From Pseudomonas putida (GTDB taxonomy: Bacteria; Pseudomonadota; Gammaproteobacteria; Pseudomonadales; Pseudomonadaceae): a DNA stretch of 64,000 nucleotides. A program made the translations under genes and the position numbers. Under the pieces are notes generated by a model. It was given only the letters and a program-made list of their open reading frames with translations, did not search any database and was not told the origin of the DNA. This document shows, piece by piece, positions 8,293 through 19,900 of this stretch (its first letter is position 1; each line of letters opens with the position of its first letter). The stretch lies in the NCBI RefSeq assembly GCF_028682455.1, contig NZ_JANHLD010000004.1, forward strand, positions 1 through 64,000, in the 5' to 3' direction.

Positions 8293-9189
8293 ATGACCAA
8301 CCGCTGGGAAGGCATCGACGAATTCGTCGCCGTGGCCGAGTCGGGTCAGTTCACCGCCGCTGCCGAACGCCTGGGGGTTTCTTCGTCACACATCAGCCGC
8401 CAGATCGCGCGCCTGGAGGATCGCCTGCAAACTCGCCTGCTCTACCGCAGCACCCGTAAAGTGACGTTGAGTGAGGCCGGGCAGACATTCCTGCAGCATT
8501 GCCAGCGCCTGCAGGACGGCCGCGAAGAAGCCCTGCGCGCGATGGGTGACCTCACCAGCGAACCCAAGGGCCTGCTACGCATGACCTGTGCAGTGGCCTA
8601 CGGCGAGCGCTTCATCGTGCCGCTGGTCACCCGGTTCATGACGCTGTACCCGCAACTGCGGGTCGACATCGAGTTGAGCAACCGCACCCTGGACCTGTTG
8701 CATGAAGGCCTGGACCTGGCCATTCGCCTCGGCCGCCTGCAGGACTCACGCCTGGTGGCCACGCGCCTGGCGCCCAGGCGCATGTACCTGTGCGCGTCAC
8801 CGGCCTACGTGGAGCGTTATGGTCGACCGCATAGCCTGTCGGAACTGGCTCGGCACAACTGCCTGATCGGCAGCACGGATATCTGGCCACTGCAGCAGGA
8901 TGGCCGCGAGCACGGCTTGCGGGTACAGGGCAACTGGCGCTGCAACAGCGGCCAGGCAGTGCTGGATGCCGCACTACAAGGGATAGGTCTTTGCCAGCTG
9001 CCGGATTACTACGTACTTGAACACCTCAAGACTGGCGCGCTGGTGTCACTGCTGGACACCCACCAGCCGCCAAATACTGCGGTGTGGGCGCTGTATCCAC
9101 AGCAACGGCACCTGTCGCCCAAGGTGCGCAAGCTGGTGGATTATCTGCGCGAAGGGTTGGCAACGTTGCCGGAGTATCGAATTGGCTAG
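8293..9189 (+). CDS. gfnR: LysR-family transcriptional regulator, probable regulator of adhC-fghA
   Basis: Transcription factor of 298 residues with an N-terminal winged helix-turn-helix (FTAAAERLGVSSSHISRQIARLED, about residues 18-41) and a periplasmic-binding-protein-like effector domain. It is transcribed divergently from adhC, the usual arrangement for a LysR activator and its target. From memory, the gene at this place in P. aeruginosa (PA3630) is named gfnR, a regulator of glutathione-dependent formaldehyde neutralisation. The symbol rests on that position and not on a sequence comparison. The effector is probably formaldehyde or its glutathione adduct (inference). Confidence 0.8.
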   Translation: MTNRWEGIDEFVAVAESGQFTAAAERLGVSSSHISRQIARLEDRLQTRLLYRSTRKVTLSEAGQTFLQHCQRLQDGREEALRAMGDLTSEPKGLLRMTCAVAYGERFIVPLVTRFMTLYPQLRVDIELSNRTLDLLHEGLDLAIRLGRLQDSRLVATRLAPRRMYLCASPAYVERYGRPHSLSELARHNCLIGSTDIWPLQQDGREHGLRVQGNWRCNSGQAVLDAALQGIGLCQLPDYYVLEHLKTGALVSLLDTHQPPNTAVWALYPQQRHLSPKVRKLVDYLREGLATLPEYRIG

Positions 9190-9205
9190 AACAGCATAGC
9201 GGGGC

Positions 9206-9913
9206 TCAGCCGCGCTTGGCCCAACGCTGGCGCAACCACTCCAGGTCTTCGGGCCGGGTCACCTTGATGTTGTCACTGCGACCTTCGATCAGGCGCGGCG
9301 ACTGCCCCGCCCATTCGATGGCCGAGGACTCATCGGTAATGGCGACATCCGCCACCAGGCTGTCGGCCAATGCCCGGTGCAAGGCCCCGAGACGGAACAT
9401 CTGCGGTGTATAGGCCTGCCACACGGTACTGCGGTCGATGGTCGAGCTGACCCGCCCCTTGGCATCGGCACGTTTGAGCGTGTCGCGGGCCGGCACTGCC
9501 AGCAGGCCACCGACGGGATCATCGGCAAGTTCGGCCAACAGTCGGTCCAGGTCGCTGCGGGCCAGGTTCGGACGTGCCGCATCGTGCACCAGTACCCAGT
9601 CACTGTCGGCTGCGCCCTGGGCATGCAGCAGCAACAATGCATTGAGCACCGAGTCGGCGCGCTCCTGACCGCCAGCAGCCCGCTGGATACGAGGATCAGT
9701 GGCGCAACGCAGGCCCGGCCAGTAAGGATCGTCAGCGGCAACGCTGACCACCACCCCCTTGACGCAGGGATGGTCGAGAAAACAGTCGAGGCTATGCTCG
9801 AGGATGGTCTGCCCGCCCAGCTGCAGATACTGCTTGGGCCGGTCGGCAGCCATGCGGGCACCAACGCCCGCGGCGGGAATCACGGCCCAGAAGGCCGGCA
9901 AGGTCTGGTTCAT
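9206..9913 (-). CDS. ispD: 2-C-methyl-D-erythritol 4-phosphate cytidylyltransferase
   Basis: Third step of the MEP pathway: couples CTP with methylerythritol phosphate. The 235 residues start with the nucleotide-binding PAAGVGARMAADRPKQYL signature and contain VHDAARP, which is diagnostic of IspD. It overlaps ftsB by 4 bases, the usual ftsB-ispD pair. It ends 16 bases from the LysR gene stop (convergent), with no clear terminator between them. Confidence 0.98.
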   Translation of the reverse strand: MNQTLPAFWAVIPAAGVGARMAADRPKQYLQLGGQTILEHSLDCFLDHPCVKGVVVSVAADDPYWPGLRCATDPRIQRAAGGQERADSVLNALLLLHAQGAADSDWVLVHDAARPNLARSDLDRLLAELADDPVGGLLAVPARDTLKRADAKGRVSSTIDRSTVWQAYTPQMFRLGALHRALADSLVADVAITDESSAIEWAGQSPRLIEGRSDNIKVTRPEDLEWLRQRWAKRG

Positions 9914-10188
9914 TGGGCCAGCTGGTAGAGGGTTTCGCCCTCCTTGACCATACCCAGTTCATGGCGTGCCCGTTCTTCGACGGTTTCCATACCTTTCTTC
10001 AACTCCAGTACTTCTGCGTCAAGCACACGATTACGTTCCAGCAAACGCTCGTTCTCGGCGTGCTGGTCGGCAATCTGCTGCTTGAGTTCGGTGACGTGAG
10101 CCAGGCTGCCATTGCCCACCCACAAACGATACTGCAGGCCACCGAGCAGCAGAAGCAAGACGAGGAACAACCAATAGGGACTGCGCAT
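9910..10188 (-). CDS. ftsB: Cell division protein FtsB
   Basis: Small bitopic inner-membrane protein that joins FtsL and FtsQ in the divisome. ATG 10188 (MRSPYWLFLVLL) is chosen since it gives the normal 92-residue length; an upstream in-frame extension has no family support. One transmembrane segment at about residues 4-21 is followed by a leucine-rich coiled coil at about 30-70 (ELKQQIADQHAENERLLERN). It lies downstream of eno and is translationally coupled to ispD. Confidence 0.95.
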   Translation of the reverse strand: MRSPYWLFLVLLLLLGGLQYRLWVGNGSLAHVTELKQQIADQHAENERLLERNRVLDAEVLELKKGMETVEERARHELGMVKEGETLYQLAQ

Positions 10189-10240
10189 CAGGGTATCCAG
10201 TGGAAAAAGACCGCCACTTGTGCAGGGCGCTGATGGCACG

Positions 10241-10262
10241 AAGCCTGGCCGAAGCCAGGCTT
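10241..10262. other. Stable stem-loop between eno and ftsB
   Basis: A 9-bp perfect stem AAGCCTGGC / GCCAGGCTT closes a four-base loop; on the minus-strand RNA the loop reads C(UUCG)G, a very stable tetraloop. No long T-tract follows, so it may be a partial terminator or an mRNA-end stabiliser for eno rather than a full stop. Confidence 0.55.
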
Positions 10263-10351
10263 TGTGCTCACAGACCTGCGGCAAGAAGCGGCTGAACAGT
10301 CAGTATGGCTGTTCGGCACGCTTCGGCTGCTGTCTTTTTACCATCTCTTGC

Positions 10352-11641
10352 TTAGCCGCGAAACTCGGCACGACCACGGTACACAGCCTTGCTGCCCAGT
10401 TGCTCTTCGATACGCAGCAGCTGGTTGTACTTGGAAACGCGGTCGGAACGGCACAGCGAACCGGTCTTGATCTGGCCGGCAGCGGTACCCACGGCCAGGT
10501 CGGCAATGGTGGAGTCTTCGGTTTCGCCCGAGCGGTGCGAGATCACTGCGGTGTAACCGGCAGCCTTGGCCATCTGGATGGCTTCCAGGGTTTCGGTCAA
10601 CGAGCCGATCTGGTTGAACTTGATCAGGATCGAGTTGGCGATCTGCTTGTCGATGCCTTCTTTCAGGATCTTGGTGTTGGTCACGAACAGGTCGTCACCG
10701 ACCAGTTGTACCTTGTCGCCGATCTTGTCGGTGAGGATCTTCCAGCCAGCCCAGTCGGACTCGTCCAGGCCGTCTTCGATCGAGATGATCGGGAAACGCT
10801 CGGTCAGGCCCTTGAGGTAGTCGGCAAAACCGGCGGCGTCGAAGGACTTGCCTTCGCCGGACAGGTTGTACTTGCCTTCTTCGAAGAATTCGCTGGCAGC
10901 GCAGTCCAGGGCCAGGGTCACGTCGGTGCCCAGCTTGTAGCCAGCGTTGGCAACGGCTTCGGCAATGGCCGACAGGGCGTCTTCGTTGGAGGCGAGGTTA
11001 GGCGCGAAACCACCTTCGTCACCCACTGCGGTGTTCAGGCCGCGGGCCTTCAGAACAGCCTTGAGGTGGTGGAAGATTTCGGTGCCCATGCGCAGTGCAT
11101 CGGAGAAGGTCTTGGCGCCTACCGGCTGAACCATGAACTCCTGGATGTCGACGTTGTTGTCGGCATGTTCACCACCGTTGATGATGTTCATCATCGGTAC
11201 TGGCATGGAGTACTGGCCAGGGGTGCCGTTGAGGTTGGCGATGTGCGCGTACAGCGGCAGATCCTGGTCCTGGGCAGCGGCCTTGGCGGCAGCCAGGGAT
11301 ACGGCGAGGATGGCATTGGCGCCCAGCTTGGCCTTGTTCTCGGTACCGTCCAGTTCGATCATGGCGCGGTCCAGGGCTTTCTGGTCCAGCGGGTCCTTGC
11401 CCAGCAGCAGGTCGCGGATCGGGCCGTTGATGTTGGCAACGGCCTTCAGGACGCCCTTGCCCATGTAACGGCTCTTGTCGCCATCACGCAGCTCCAGCGC
11501 TTCGCGCGAGCCAGTGGAAGCACCGGACGGCGCGCACGCGCTGCCGATGATGCCGTTGTCGAGCAGTACGTCCGCTTCTACGGTGGGGTTACCACGCGAA
11601 TCGAGAACTTCACGACCTTTGATGTCGACGATTTTTGCCAT
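10352..11641 (-). CDS. eno: Enolase
   Basis: Interconverts 2-phosphoglycerate and phosphoenolpyruvate; also a component of RNA degradosomes in gammaproteobacteria. ATG 11641 (MAKIVDIKGREVLDSRGNPT) gives the normal 429 residues. The magnesium and catalytic regions are intact, including GDEGGFAPN, SIEDGLDESDW, LVGDDLFVTN and the SHRSGETEDS block. It stands upstream of ftsB-ispD and downstream of kdsA-pyrG, as is usual in Pseudomonas. Confidence 0.98.
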   Translation of the reverse strand: MAKIVDIKGREVLDSRGNPTVEADVLLDNGIIGSACAPSGASTGSREALELRDGDKSRYMGKGVLKAVANINGPIRDLLLGKDPLDQKALDRAMIELDGTENKAKLGANAILAVSLAAAKAAAQDQDLPLYAHIANLNGTPGQYSMPVPMMNIINGGEHADNNVDIQEFMVQPVGAKTFSDALRMGTEIFHHLKAVLKARGLNTAVGDEGGFAPNLASNEDALSAIAEAVANAGYKLGTDVTLALDCAASEFFEEGKYNLSGEGKSFDAAGFADYLKGLTERFPIISIEDGLDESDWAGWKILTDKIGDKVQLVGDDLFVTNTKILKEGIDKQIANSILIKFNQIGSLTETLEAIQMAKAAGYTAVISHRSGETEDSTIADLAVGTAAGQIKTGSLCRSDRVSKYNQLLRIEEQLGSKAVYRGRAEFRG

Positions 11642-11738
11642 TGTTGTAAGCACTCCAGAATTGACGAAAACAACGCAGCTGAAAAAAATCTTTGCCGCTC
11701 GCCGGCAGTTTGAAAGGGGCAGGCCTGGCGAAGGCAGG

Positions 11739-11760
11739 CCCCTGACCCGTGGGTCAGGGG
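11739..11760. other. Stem-loop between kdsA and eno
   Basis: Perfect 10-bp inverted repeat CCCCTGACCC-GT-GGGTCAGGGG in the 153-base gap upstream of eno. No T-tract follows on either strand, so it is not a classical intrinsic terminator. A second, weaker hairpin (GGCCTG/CAGGCC) lies just beside it. Confidence 0.5.
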
Positions 11761-11794
11761 TTGAACGTGCGGTACTTTACCGGAGAAATGAGGT

Positions 11795-12640
11795 TTACGC
11801 GGTTTCTACCGTCGGAAAACTTTTCACCAGATCGTCCAGTTGCTTGAGCTGGGCCAGGAATGGCTCCAGTTTGTCCAGGCGCAGGGCGCAAGGGCCATCG
11901 CACTTGGCGTTGTCCGGGTCCGGGTGGGACTCGAGGAACAGCCCGGCCAGGCTCTGGCTCAGGCCCGCCTTGGCGAGATCCGTGACCTGAGCGCGGCGAC
12001 CGCCGGCGGAATCAGCGCGACCACCTGGCATTTGCAGGGCATGGGTCACGTCGAAGAACACCGGGTATTCGAACTGCTTCATGATCCCGAAACCGAGCAT
12101 GTCCACTACCAGGTTGTTATACCCGAAGCTGGAACCACGCTCACACAGGATCAATTGATCGTTACCGTTTTCCTCGCACTTGGACAGGATGTGTTTCATC
12201 TCCTGGGGTGCGAGGAACTGGGCCTTCTTGATGTTGATCACCGCACCGGTCTTGGCCATGGCCACGACCAGGTCGGTCTGGCGCGAAAGAAACGCCGGCA
12301 ACTGAATGATGTCGCAGACGTCTGCCACGGGCTGTGCCTGATAGGGCTCGTGGACATCGGTGATCACCGGAACCTTGAAGGTCTGCTTGATCTCTTCGAA
12401 GATCTTCAACCCCTCTTCCAGGCCAGGGCCGCGGTACGAGTGGCTCGATGAACGGTTGGCCTTGTCGAAGCTTGCCTTGAACACGTAGGGGATACCGAGT
12501 TTCTCGGTAACCCGCACGTATTCTTCGCAGATCTTCATGGCCAGGTCACGAGATTCGAGTACGTTCATGCCGCCGAACAGGACGAACGGCTTGTCGTTGG
12601 CGATCTCGATGTTACCGACGCGAATGATCTTCTGGGTCAT
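11795..12640 (-). CDS. kdsA: 3-deoxy-8-phosphooctulonate synthase (KDO-8-phosphate synthase)
   Basis: Condenses arabinose-5-phosphate with phosphoenolpyruvate to make KDO-8-phosphate for the lipopolysaccharide inner core. The 281 residues contain SSHSYRGPGLEEGL, TDVHEPYQAQPVADVCDIIQ and LCERGSSFGYNNLVVDM, all typical of the family. It starts 3 bases after the pyrG stop, so the two are almost certainly co-transcribed. Confidence 0.98.
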   Translation of the reverse strand: MTQKIIRVGNIEIANDKPFVLFGGMNVLESRDLAMKICEEYVRVTEKLGIPYVFKASFDKANRSSSHSYRGPGLEEGLKIFEEIKQTFKVPVITDVHEPYQAQPVADVCDIIQLPAFLSRQTDLVVAMAKTGAVINIKKAQFLAPQEMKHILSKCEENGNDQLILCERGSSFGYNNLVVDMLGFGIMKQFEYPVFFDVTHALQMPGGRADSAGGRRAQVTDLAKAGLSQSLAGLFLESHPDPDNAKCDGPCALRLDKLEPFLAQLKQLDDLVKSFPTVETA

Positions 12641-12643
12641 GGA

Positions 12644-14272
<1,629 letters not shown>

Positions 14273-14543
14273 GAAAAACCCTAGAAGTCTGCGTTAAAGC
14301 GGTCAGTGCCGCCGGGGAAAGCGAAGGAAGGCCGAAGCCCCCGATCACCTGCGTCAATCACAGTGCATCTTAAAAAACTGCCGCGTCTGGACACACCGGG
14401 GGTTGAAATCCCGGTTAGGAGCTCGCTAAACATTTTTAGAATCGCCCAGCAAAAAACTGCTTGGTAATCGGCAACTGCTGTGATTTCGGGGAAGCCACAG
14501 AAGCTGTATCAAGAAGGGAGCGTAGTCTACCCGAATGTGCCTT

Positions 14544-15836
14544 TCATCTCAAACCTTGCTCGCTCGTCGGTACACACCAATGCAATTGCCATGCACCCTG
14601 GCTCAAGCTGGGCAGGTTGGCCACGGCCAGTAGTTGATCGCCACGGTAGAGCAGCGGCAGGCGTGAGCGGACGAACAGCGGCACCTGCAGCTCATTGAGC
14701 AAGCGCTTGAGGTCTCGACGGCCACGCCCCTCGACCTGCAAGGCCTCGCCGCCCCTGCGATAAGCAATGCGCAGCGGGCCCTGCGGCAAACTGCCGCTCA
14801 GCCGCACGCTACCGTTACCGGTCAATTCCAGCGCCTGGTCCGGGCAACCCCAGCACTGCGCCTGCGGCGCCTTGAGCCAGTCGTCGGTCAACCACCAGAT
14901 ACGATCGTTGCTGCGATGAAGCTCGCCGTCGGTCAGTTGCCAGCTGGGCTGCCCATCCCCCGCTGCGTCGCGCAGGTTTTCCCAGCCGGCCCAGTGCCGT
15001 GCATCCGGCAAACGCGTGCGCGTGGCCAGCCAGTACTGCAGTACATTGCGCTGGCGAGCCGGTGAAAGCGCGCGCAGCACGGTCAAGTCCAGCGAGGCCA
15101 GGGCCAACCAGTCGATGCCGCTTGGCGTCGATGCCAGGGCGAGATCCTGAGCGGCAAGCTCATCGAGCAGGCCTTGCGCCTCACCCAGGTGCTGGGCGCT
15201 GCGCGCCAGGTTTTGCGCAACCTGGGGCCAGCGTTGTTGCAATACGGGGAAAACCGCATGGCGCAGGTAGTTACGCGAGTACCGCGTGTCGCTGTTGGAC
15301 GGATCCTCCACCCACTGCAACCGCTGCTCGCGGGCATAGGCTTCAAGTACCTGTCGCGGCACATCGAGCAACGGCCGCACCAACACCCCCTGCCCCAGCC
15401 CCCGGACTTGTGGCATGCCCGTCAAGCCACGCACCCCCGCACCCCGCAGCAACCGGAACAACAAGGTTTCTGCCTGATCCTCGCGGTGCTGGCCGGTCAG
15501 CAAGACCTCACCCTGTTGCAGGCATTGCGCGAAGGCAGCATAGCGGGCATCACGGGCGCCTTGCTCGAGGCTCGCGCCCGGAGCGACCTTGACCGCAACA
15601 ACCTGCAGATTTACACCCAGGACGTCGCACAGGCGCTGGCAATGTGCAGGCCAGCTGTCTGCGGCAGATTGCAGGCCGTGATGGATGTGAATCGCTCGAA
15701 TCGGCGGGAGCGCCTGTTGCTGCGCGGCATGGACAAGCAGGTGCAGGAGGACGGTGGAGTCCAGGCCGCCAGAGAGGGCAATGCACCAGGAGGGGGCTTG
15801 GAGCCAGGGTGAGAGTTTGGCAGTGATGTCGATCAT
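14544..15836 (-). CDS. tilS: tRNA(Ile)-lysidine synthase
   Basis: Modifies the wobble cytidine of the CAU anticodon in tRNA-Ile to lysidine, giving isoleucine identity. The 430 residues start MIDITAKLSP and carry the PP-loop ATPase motif LSGGLDSTVLLHLL (Ser22 onward), then the HHGLQSAAD region and a C-terminal tRNA-binding domain. The start codon lies 3 bases from a REP palindrome (15840-15895) and no Shine-Dalgarno sequence is visible. It follows accA in the same direction. Confidence 0.95.
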   Translation of the reverse strand: MIDITAKLSPWLQAPSWCIALSGGLDSTVLLHLLVHAAQQQALPPIRAIHIHHGLQSAADSWPAHCQRLCDVLGVNLQVVAVKVAPGASLEQGARDARYAAFAQCLQQGEVLLTGQHREDQAETLLFRLLRGAGVRGLTGMPQVRGLGQGVLVRPLLDVPRQVLEAYAREQRLQWVEDPSNSDTRYSRNYLRHAVFPVLQQRWPQVAQNLARSAQHLGEAQGLLDELAAQDLALASTPSGIDWLALASLDLTVLRALSPARQRNVLQYWLATRTRLPDARHWAGWENLRDAAGDGQPSWQLTDGELHRSNDRIWWLTDDWLKAPQAQCWGCPDQALELTGNGSVRLSGSLPQGPLRIAYRRGGEALQVEGRGRRDLKRLLNELQVPLFVRSRLPLLYRGDQLLAVANLPSLSQGAWQLHWCVPTSEQGLR

Positions 15837-15839
15837 CGG

Positions 15840-15895
15840 CGATCGCGGGGCAAGCCCGCTCCTACAGGGTGTGGGAGCGGGCTTGCCCCGCGATG
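15840..15895. repeat. REP palindrome pair (BIME) between accA and tilS
   Basis: Two facing copies of the Pseudomonas REP unit GATCGCGGGGCAAGCCCGCT and its complement, separated by about 10 bases. Together they form a long GC-rich hairpin. It lies in the accA-tilS gap and comes within 3 bases of the tilS start codon. Confidence 0.93.
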
Positions 15896-15914
15896 AGAGC
15901 GCCGAGGCGTCAGA

Positions 15915-16862
15915 TCAGAGCCCGTAGCTCATAAGACGATCATAACGGCGCTTGAGCAGCGCGTCGTTGTCGAATTTCTTGAGCATGGCCAACTGCTCGA
16001 TCAGTTCGCCGCGGATGCTTTCCGACATTTTCGCCGGGTCACGGTGGGCACCGCCCAGAGGCTCGGAAATCACCTTGTCGACAATACCCAGGCCCTTGAG
16101 GCGCTCGGCGGTGATACCCATGGCTTCAGCGGCGTCGGACGCCTTGTCGGCAGTCTTCCACAGGATCGAGGCGCAACCTTCCGGCGAGATCACCGAATAG
16201 GTGGAGTACTGCAGCATGTTCAACTGGTCGCACACACCAATGGCCAGTGCGCCGCCGGAGCCGCCCTCACCGATAACAGTGGCGATGATCGGGGTTTTCA
16301 GGCGCGCCATGACACGCAGGTTCCAGGCAATGGCTTCGCTCTGGTTGCGCTCTTCGGCGTCGATGCCTGGGTAGGCACCCGGGGTGTCGATGAAGGTCAG
16401 GATCGGCATTTTGAAGCGTTCGGCCATTTCCATCAGGCGGCAGGCCTTGCGATAGCCTTCCGGACGCGGCATACCGAAGTTGCGGCGCACCTTCTCGCGG
16501 ACTTCACGACCCTTCTGGTGACCGATGACCATGACCGGTTTATCGTCAAGACGAGCGATACCGCCGACAATCGCGGCGTCGTCCGAGAAATGCCGGTCGC
16601 CGTGCAGCTCGTCGAACTCGGTGAAGATATGGTCGATGTAGTCCAGGGTGTACGGACGACGGGGGTGACGGGCCAGGCGGGCGATCTGCCAGCTGGTCAG
16701 GTTACCGAAGATGCTTTCGGTCAGGGTGCTGCTCTTGTCTTGCAGACGGGCGATCTCATCGCCGATGTTCAGCGAGTTGTCATTGCCCACCAGGCGCAGC
16801 TCTTCGATCTTGGCTTGCAGGTCAGCAATCGGCTGTTCGAAATCCAGAAAATTCGGGTTCAT
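15915..16862 (-). CDS. accA: Acetyl-CoA carboxylase, carboxyltransferase subunit alpha
   Basis: With AccD transfers CO2 from carboxybiotin to acetyl-CoA, the first step of fatty acid synthesis. ATG 16862 (MNPNFLDFEQPIADLQAKIE) gives the typical 315 residues; an ATG two codons upstream is also possible. Conserved blocks include RPYTLDYI, GDRHFSDDAAIVGG, DTPGAYPGIDAEERNQ and GEGGSGGALAIGV. It lies downstream of dnaE, the usual dnaE-accA order. Confidence 0.98.
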   Translation of the reverse strand: MNPNFLDFEQPIADLQAKIEELRLVGNDNSLNIGDEIARLQDKSSTLTESIFGNLTSWQIARLARHPRRPYTLDYIDHIFTEFDELHGDRHFSDDAAIVGGIARLDDKPVMVIGHQKGREVREKVRRNFGMPRPEGYRKACRLMEMAERFKMPILTFIDTPGAYPGIDAEERNQSEAIAWNLRVMARLKTPIIATVIGEGGSGGALAIGVCDQLNMLQYSTYSVISPEGCASILWKTADKASDAAEAMGITAERLKGLGIVDKVISEPLGGAHRDPAKMSESIRGELIEQLAMLKKFDNDALLKRRYDRLMSYGL

Positions 16863-16960
16863 AGGCATCCGTCTTGGGTCTACGGCCAGGCGGCCGGCCG
16901 GTTGATCCGTTTGGCGCCCTACCTTAAGGGATCAGGCGCATTCAGGTCGAGATTAAAAAT

Positions 16961-19900
16961 TCATCGATATTGCAAAAAGACGTTCTCACGTCCGAACTGG
17001 TCACGCAGCGCCTGAATCAGGCCGTCGGCCGGGTCGATTCGCCAACCTTCGCCGAACTGCAACATCGCCTTGGCATCGCTGCCGGTGTACTCCATGGTGA
17101 TCGGGCACGCGCCACGATGACGCTTGAACAACTCGCCCAGCCAGTTCAAGCGGTCGCCCTTGAGCGCATCGCTGTGCACCTTCAGGCGCAAGCTCTCGGC
17201 AAGGTTGGTCCGGGCATCTTCCATGCTCATCACCCGTTTGACCCGCAGGCGCAGGCCGCCGGAGAAATCGTCGTTGCTGACCTCGCCCTCGACCACCACC
17301 ATCGCGTCGGTCTGCAGCAATGCCTGGGCCGCCATGAAGGCGTCGGCGAATAATGAAGCCTCGATACGCCCGGAGCGGTCGTCGAGGGTGACGAACCCCA
17401 TCTTGTCACCCTTTTTGTTCTTCATCACCCGCAGGGCAATGATCATGCCGGCCACCGTCTGGGTATCCCGCGCGGGCTTCAGGTCGATGATGCGCTGGCG
17501 GGCGAACCGGCGAATTTCGCCTTCGTACTCGTCGATCGGGTGACCGGTGAGGTACAGGCCCAGGGTGTCCTTCTCGCCCCGCAGGCGCTCCTTGAGGGTC
17601 AGCTCGCGCGCCTTGCGGTGATTGGCATAGACATCGGCATCTTCTTCGACGAACAGCCCGCCAAACAGGTCGGCGTGACCGCTGTCAGCGGTACGTGCGG
17701 TCTGCTCGGCCGCCTTGATCGCTTCTTCCATCGCGGCAAGCAGCACGGCGCGATTGCGGTCGATGTTGGCCTGGTAGGCCTTGAGCTCATCATGGAAATA
17801 CGGCCCCAGGCGATCCAGCGCACCACTGCGGATCAGGGCATCGAGGGTACGCTTGTTGATGCGCTTGAGGTCGACCCGCTCGCAGAAATCGAACAGATCC
17901 TTGAACGGCCCGGCCATCCGCGCCTCGACAATAGCCTCGACCGGCCCCTCGCCCACTCCCTTGATCGCACCCAGGCCATACACGATACGACCGTCATCGT
18001 TGACCGTGAACTTGAAGTCGGAGGTATTCACATCCGGCGCATCGAGGCGCAGCTTCATGCTGCGCACTTCCTCGATCAGGGTCACGACCTTGTCGGTGTT
18101 GTGCATATCCGCCGACAGCACCGCCGCCATGAATGGCGCCGGATGGTGGGTCTTCAACCAGGCGGTCTGGTACGAGACCAGGCCATAGGCGGCGGAGTGG
18201 GACTTGTTGAAGCCGTAGCCTGCGAATTTCTCTACCAGGTCAAAGATGTTACCGGCCAGGTCCGGGTCGATATTGTTGGTGGCACAACCTTCGATGAAAC
18301 CGCCCCGCTGCTTGGCCATTTCCTCGGGCTTTTTCTTACCCATCGCCCGGCGCAGCATGTCTGCGCCACCCAGGGTGTAGCCGGCCATGACCTGGGCGAT
18401 CTGCATCACCTGTTCCTGGTACAGGATGATGCCGTAGGTCGGTGCCAATACCGGCTTGAGGCCTTCGTACTGGTAGTCCGAATGCGGATAGGCCAGCTCT
18501 GCACGCCCGTGCTTGCGGTTGATGAAGTCATCCACCATGCCCGACTGCAGCGGGCCGGGGCGGAACAGCGCCACCAGTGCGATCAGGTCTTCCAGGCAGT
18601 CGGGCTTGAGCTTCTTGATCAGCTCCTTCATGCCTCGCGATTCAAGCTGGAACACCGCAGTGGTTTCAGCTTTTTGCAGCAGGTCGTAAGTCTTCTTGTC
18701 ATCCAGCGGGATGAAGTCGATGTTCAGGTCATCCAGGCCTTTCTTGGCCTGCTCGCGGTTGATGGTCTCCATCGCCCACTTGATGATGGTCAGCGTGCGC
18801 AAGCCGAGGAAGTCGAATTTCACCAGGCCCGCTGCCTCGACATCATCCTTGTCGAACTGGGTGACCAGGCCGCCACCCTCTTCATCGCAGGCGATCGGCG
18901 AGAAGTCGGTGAGTTTGGTCGGTGCGATCACCACGCCACCGGCGTGCTTACCGGTACCACGACACACACCTTCGAGCTTGAGGGCCATGTCCCAGATTTC
19001 TTTGGCGTCCTCGTCGGTCTTGAGGAAGTCACGGAGCATTTCCTCTTGCTCGTAGGCCTTCTCCAGGGTCATGCCGACTTCGAAGGGGATCATCTTCGAC
19101 AAGCGGTCGGCCAGACCGTAGGACTTGCCCTGGACCCGCGCAACGTCGCGCACCACCGCCTTGGCGGCCATGGTACCGAAAGTGATGATCTGGCTGACCG
19201 CGTTACGGCCGTAGGCGTCGGCCACGTACTCGATGACCCGGTCGCGACCGTCCATGCAGAAGTCGACGTCGAAGTCGGGCATCGACACCCGTTCGGGGTT
19301 GAGGAAACGTTCGAACAGCAGGTCATAGGCCAGCGGGTCGAGGTCGGTGATCTTCAGTACGTAAGCCACCAGCGAGCCTGCACCCGAACCCCGGCCGGGG
19401 CCGACCGGCACGCCGTTGTTCTTGGCCCACTTGATGAAGTCCATAACGATCAGGAAGTAACCGGGGAAGCCCATCTGAATGATGATATCCAGCTCGAACT
19501 TCAGGCGGTCGAGGTAGACCTGGCGCTTCTCTTCGTAGTTGGGCGTGGTCTCTTTCGGCCAGAGCACCGCCAGGCGTTCTTCCAGGCCTTCGTGGGATAC
19601 ATGCCGCAGGTAGTCATCGATACCCATGCCGTTGGGCGTCGGGAAGTCGGGCAAAAAGTGCTTGCCCAACTGAACCTGGATATTGCAGCGCTTGGCGATC
19701 TCGACCGTGTTTTCCACGGCATCGGGCAGGTCGCTGAACAGCTCGGCCATTTCTTCCGGGCTTTTGAGGTACTGCTGGTCACTGTAGTTGCGTGAGCGGC
19801 GCGGGTCATCCAGGGCACGGCCTTCACCGATGCACACACGGGTCTCGTGAGCGTCATAGTCCGACTGCTTGATGAAACGCACGTCGTTGGTCGCCACCAG

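Noticed and set aside
14273..14543. Possible small gene or RNA in the pyrG-tilS gap
   Set aside because: Only a short CCGGG/CCCGG repeat and AT-rich patches are visible; nothing supports a gene.
17540..19795. 751-residue plus-strand open frame
   Set aside because: It mirrors dnaE on the other strand and contains no recognisable domain.
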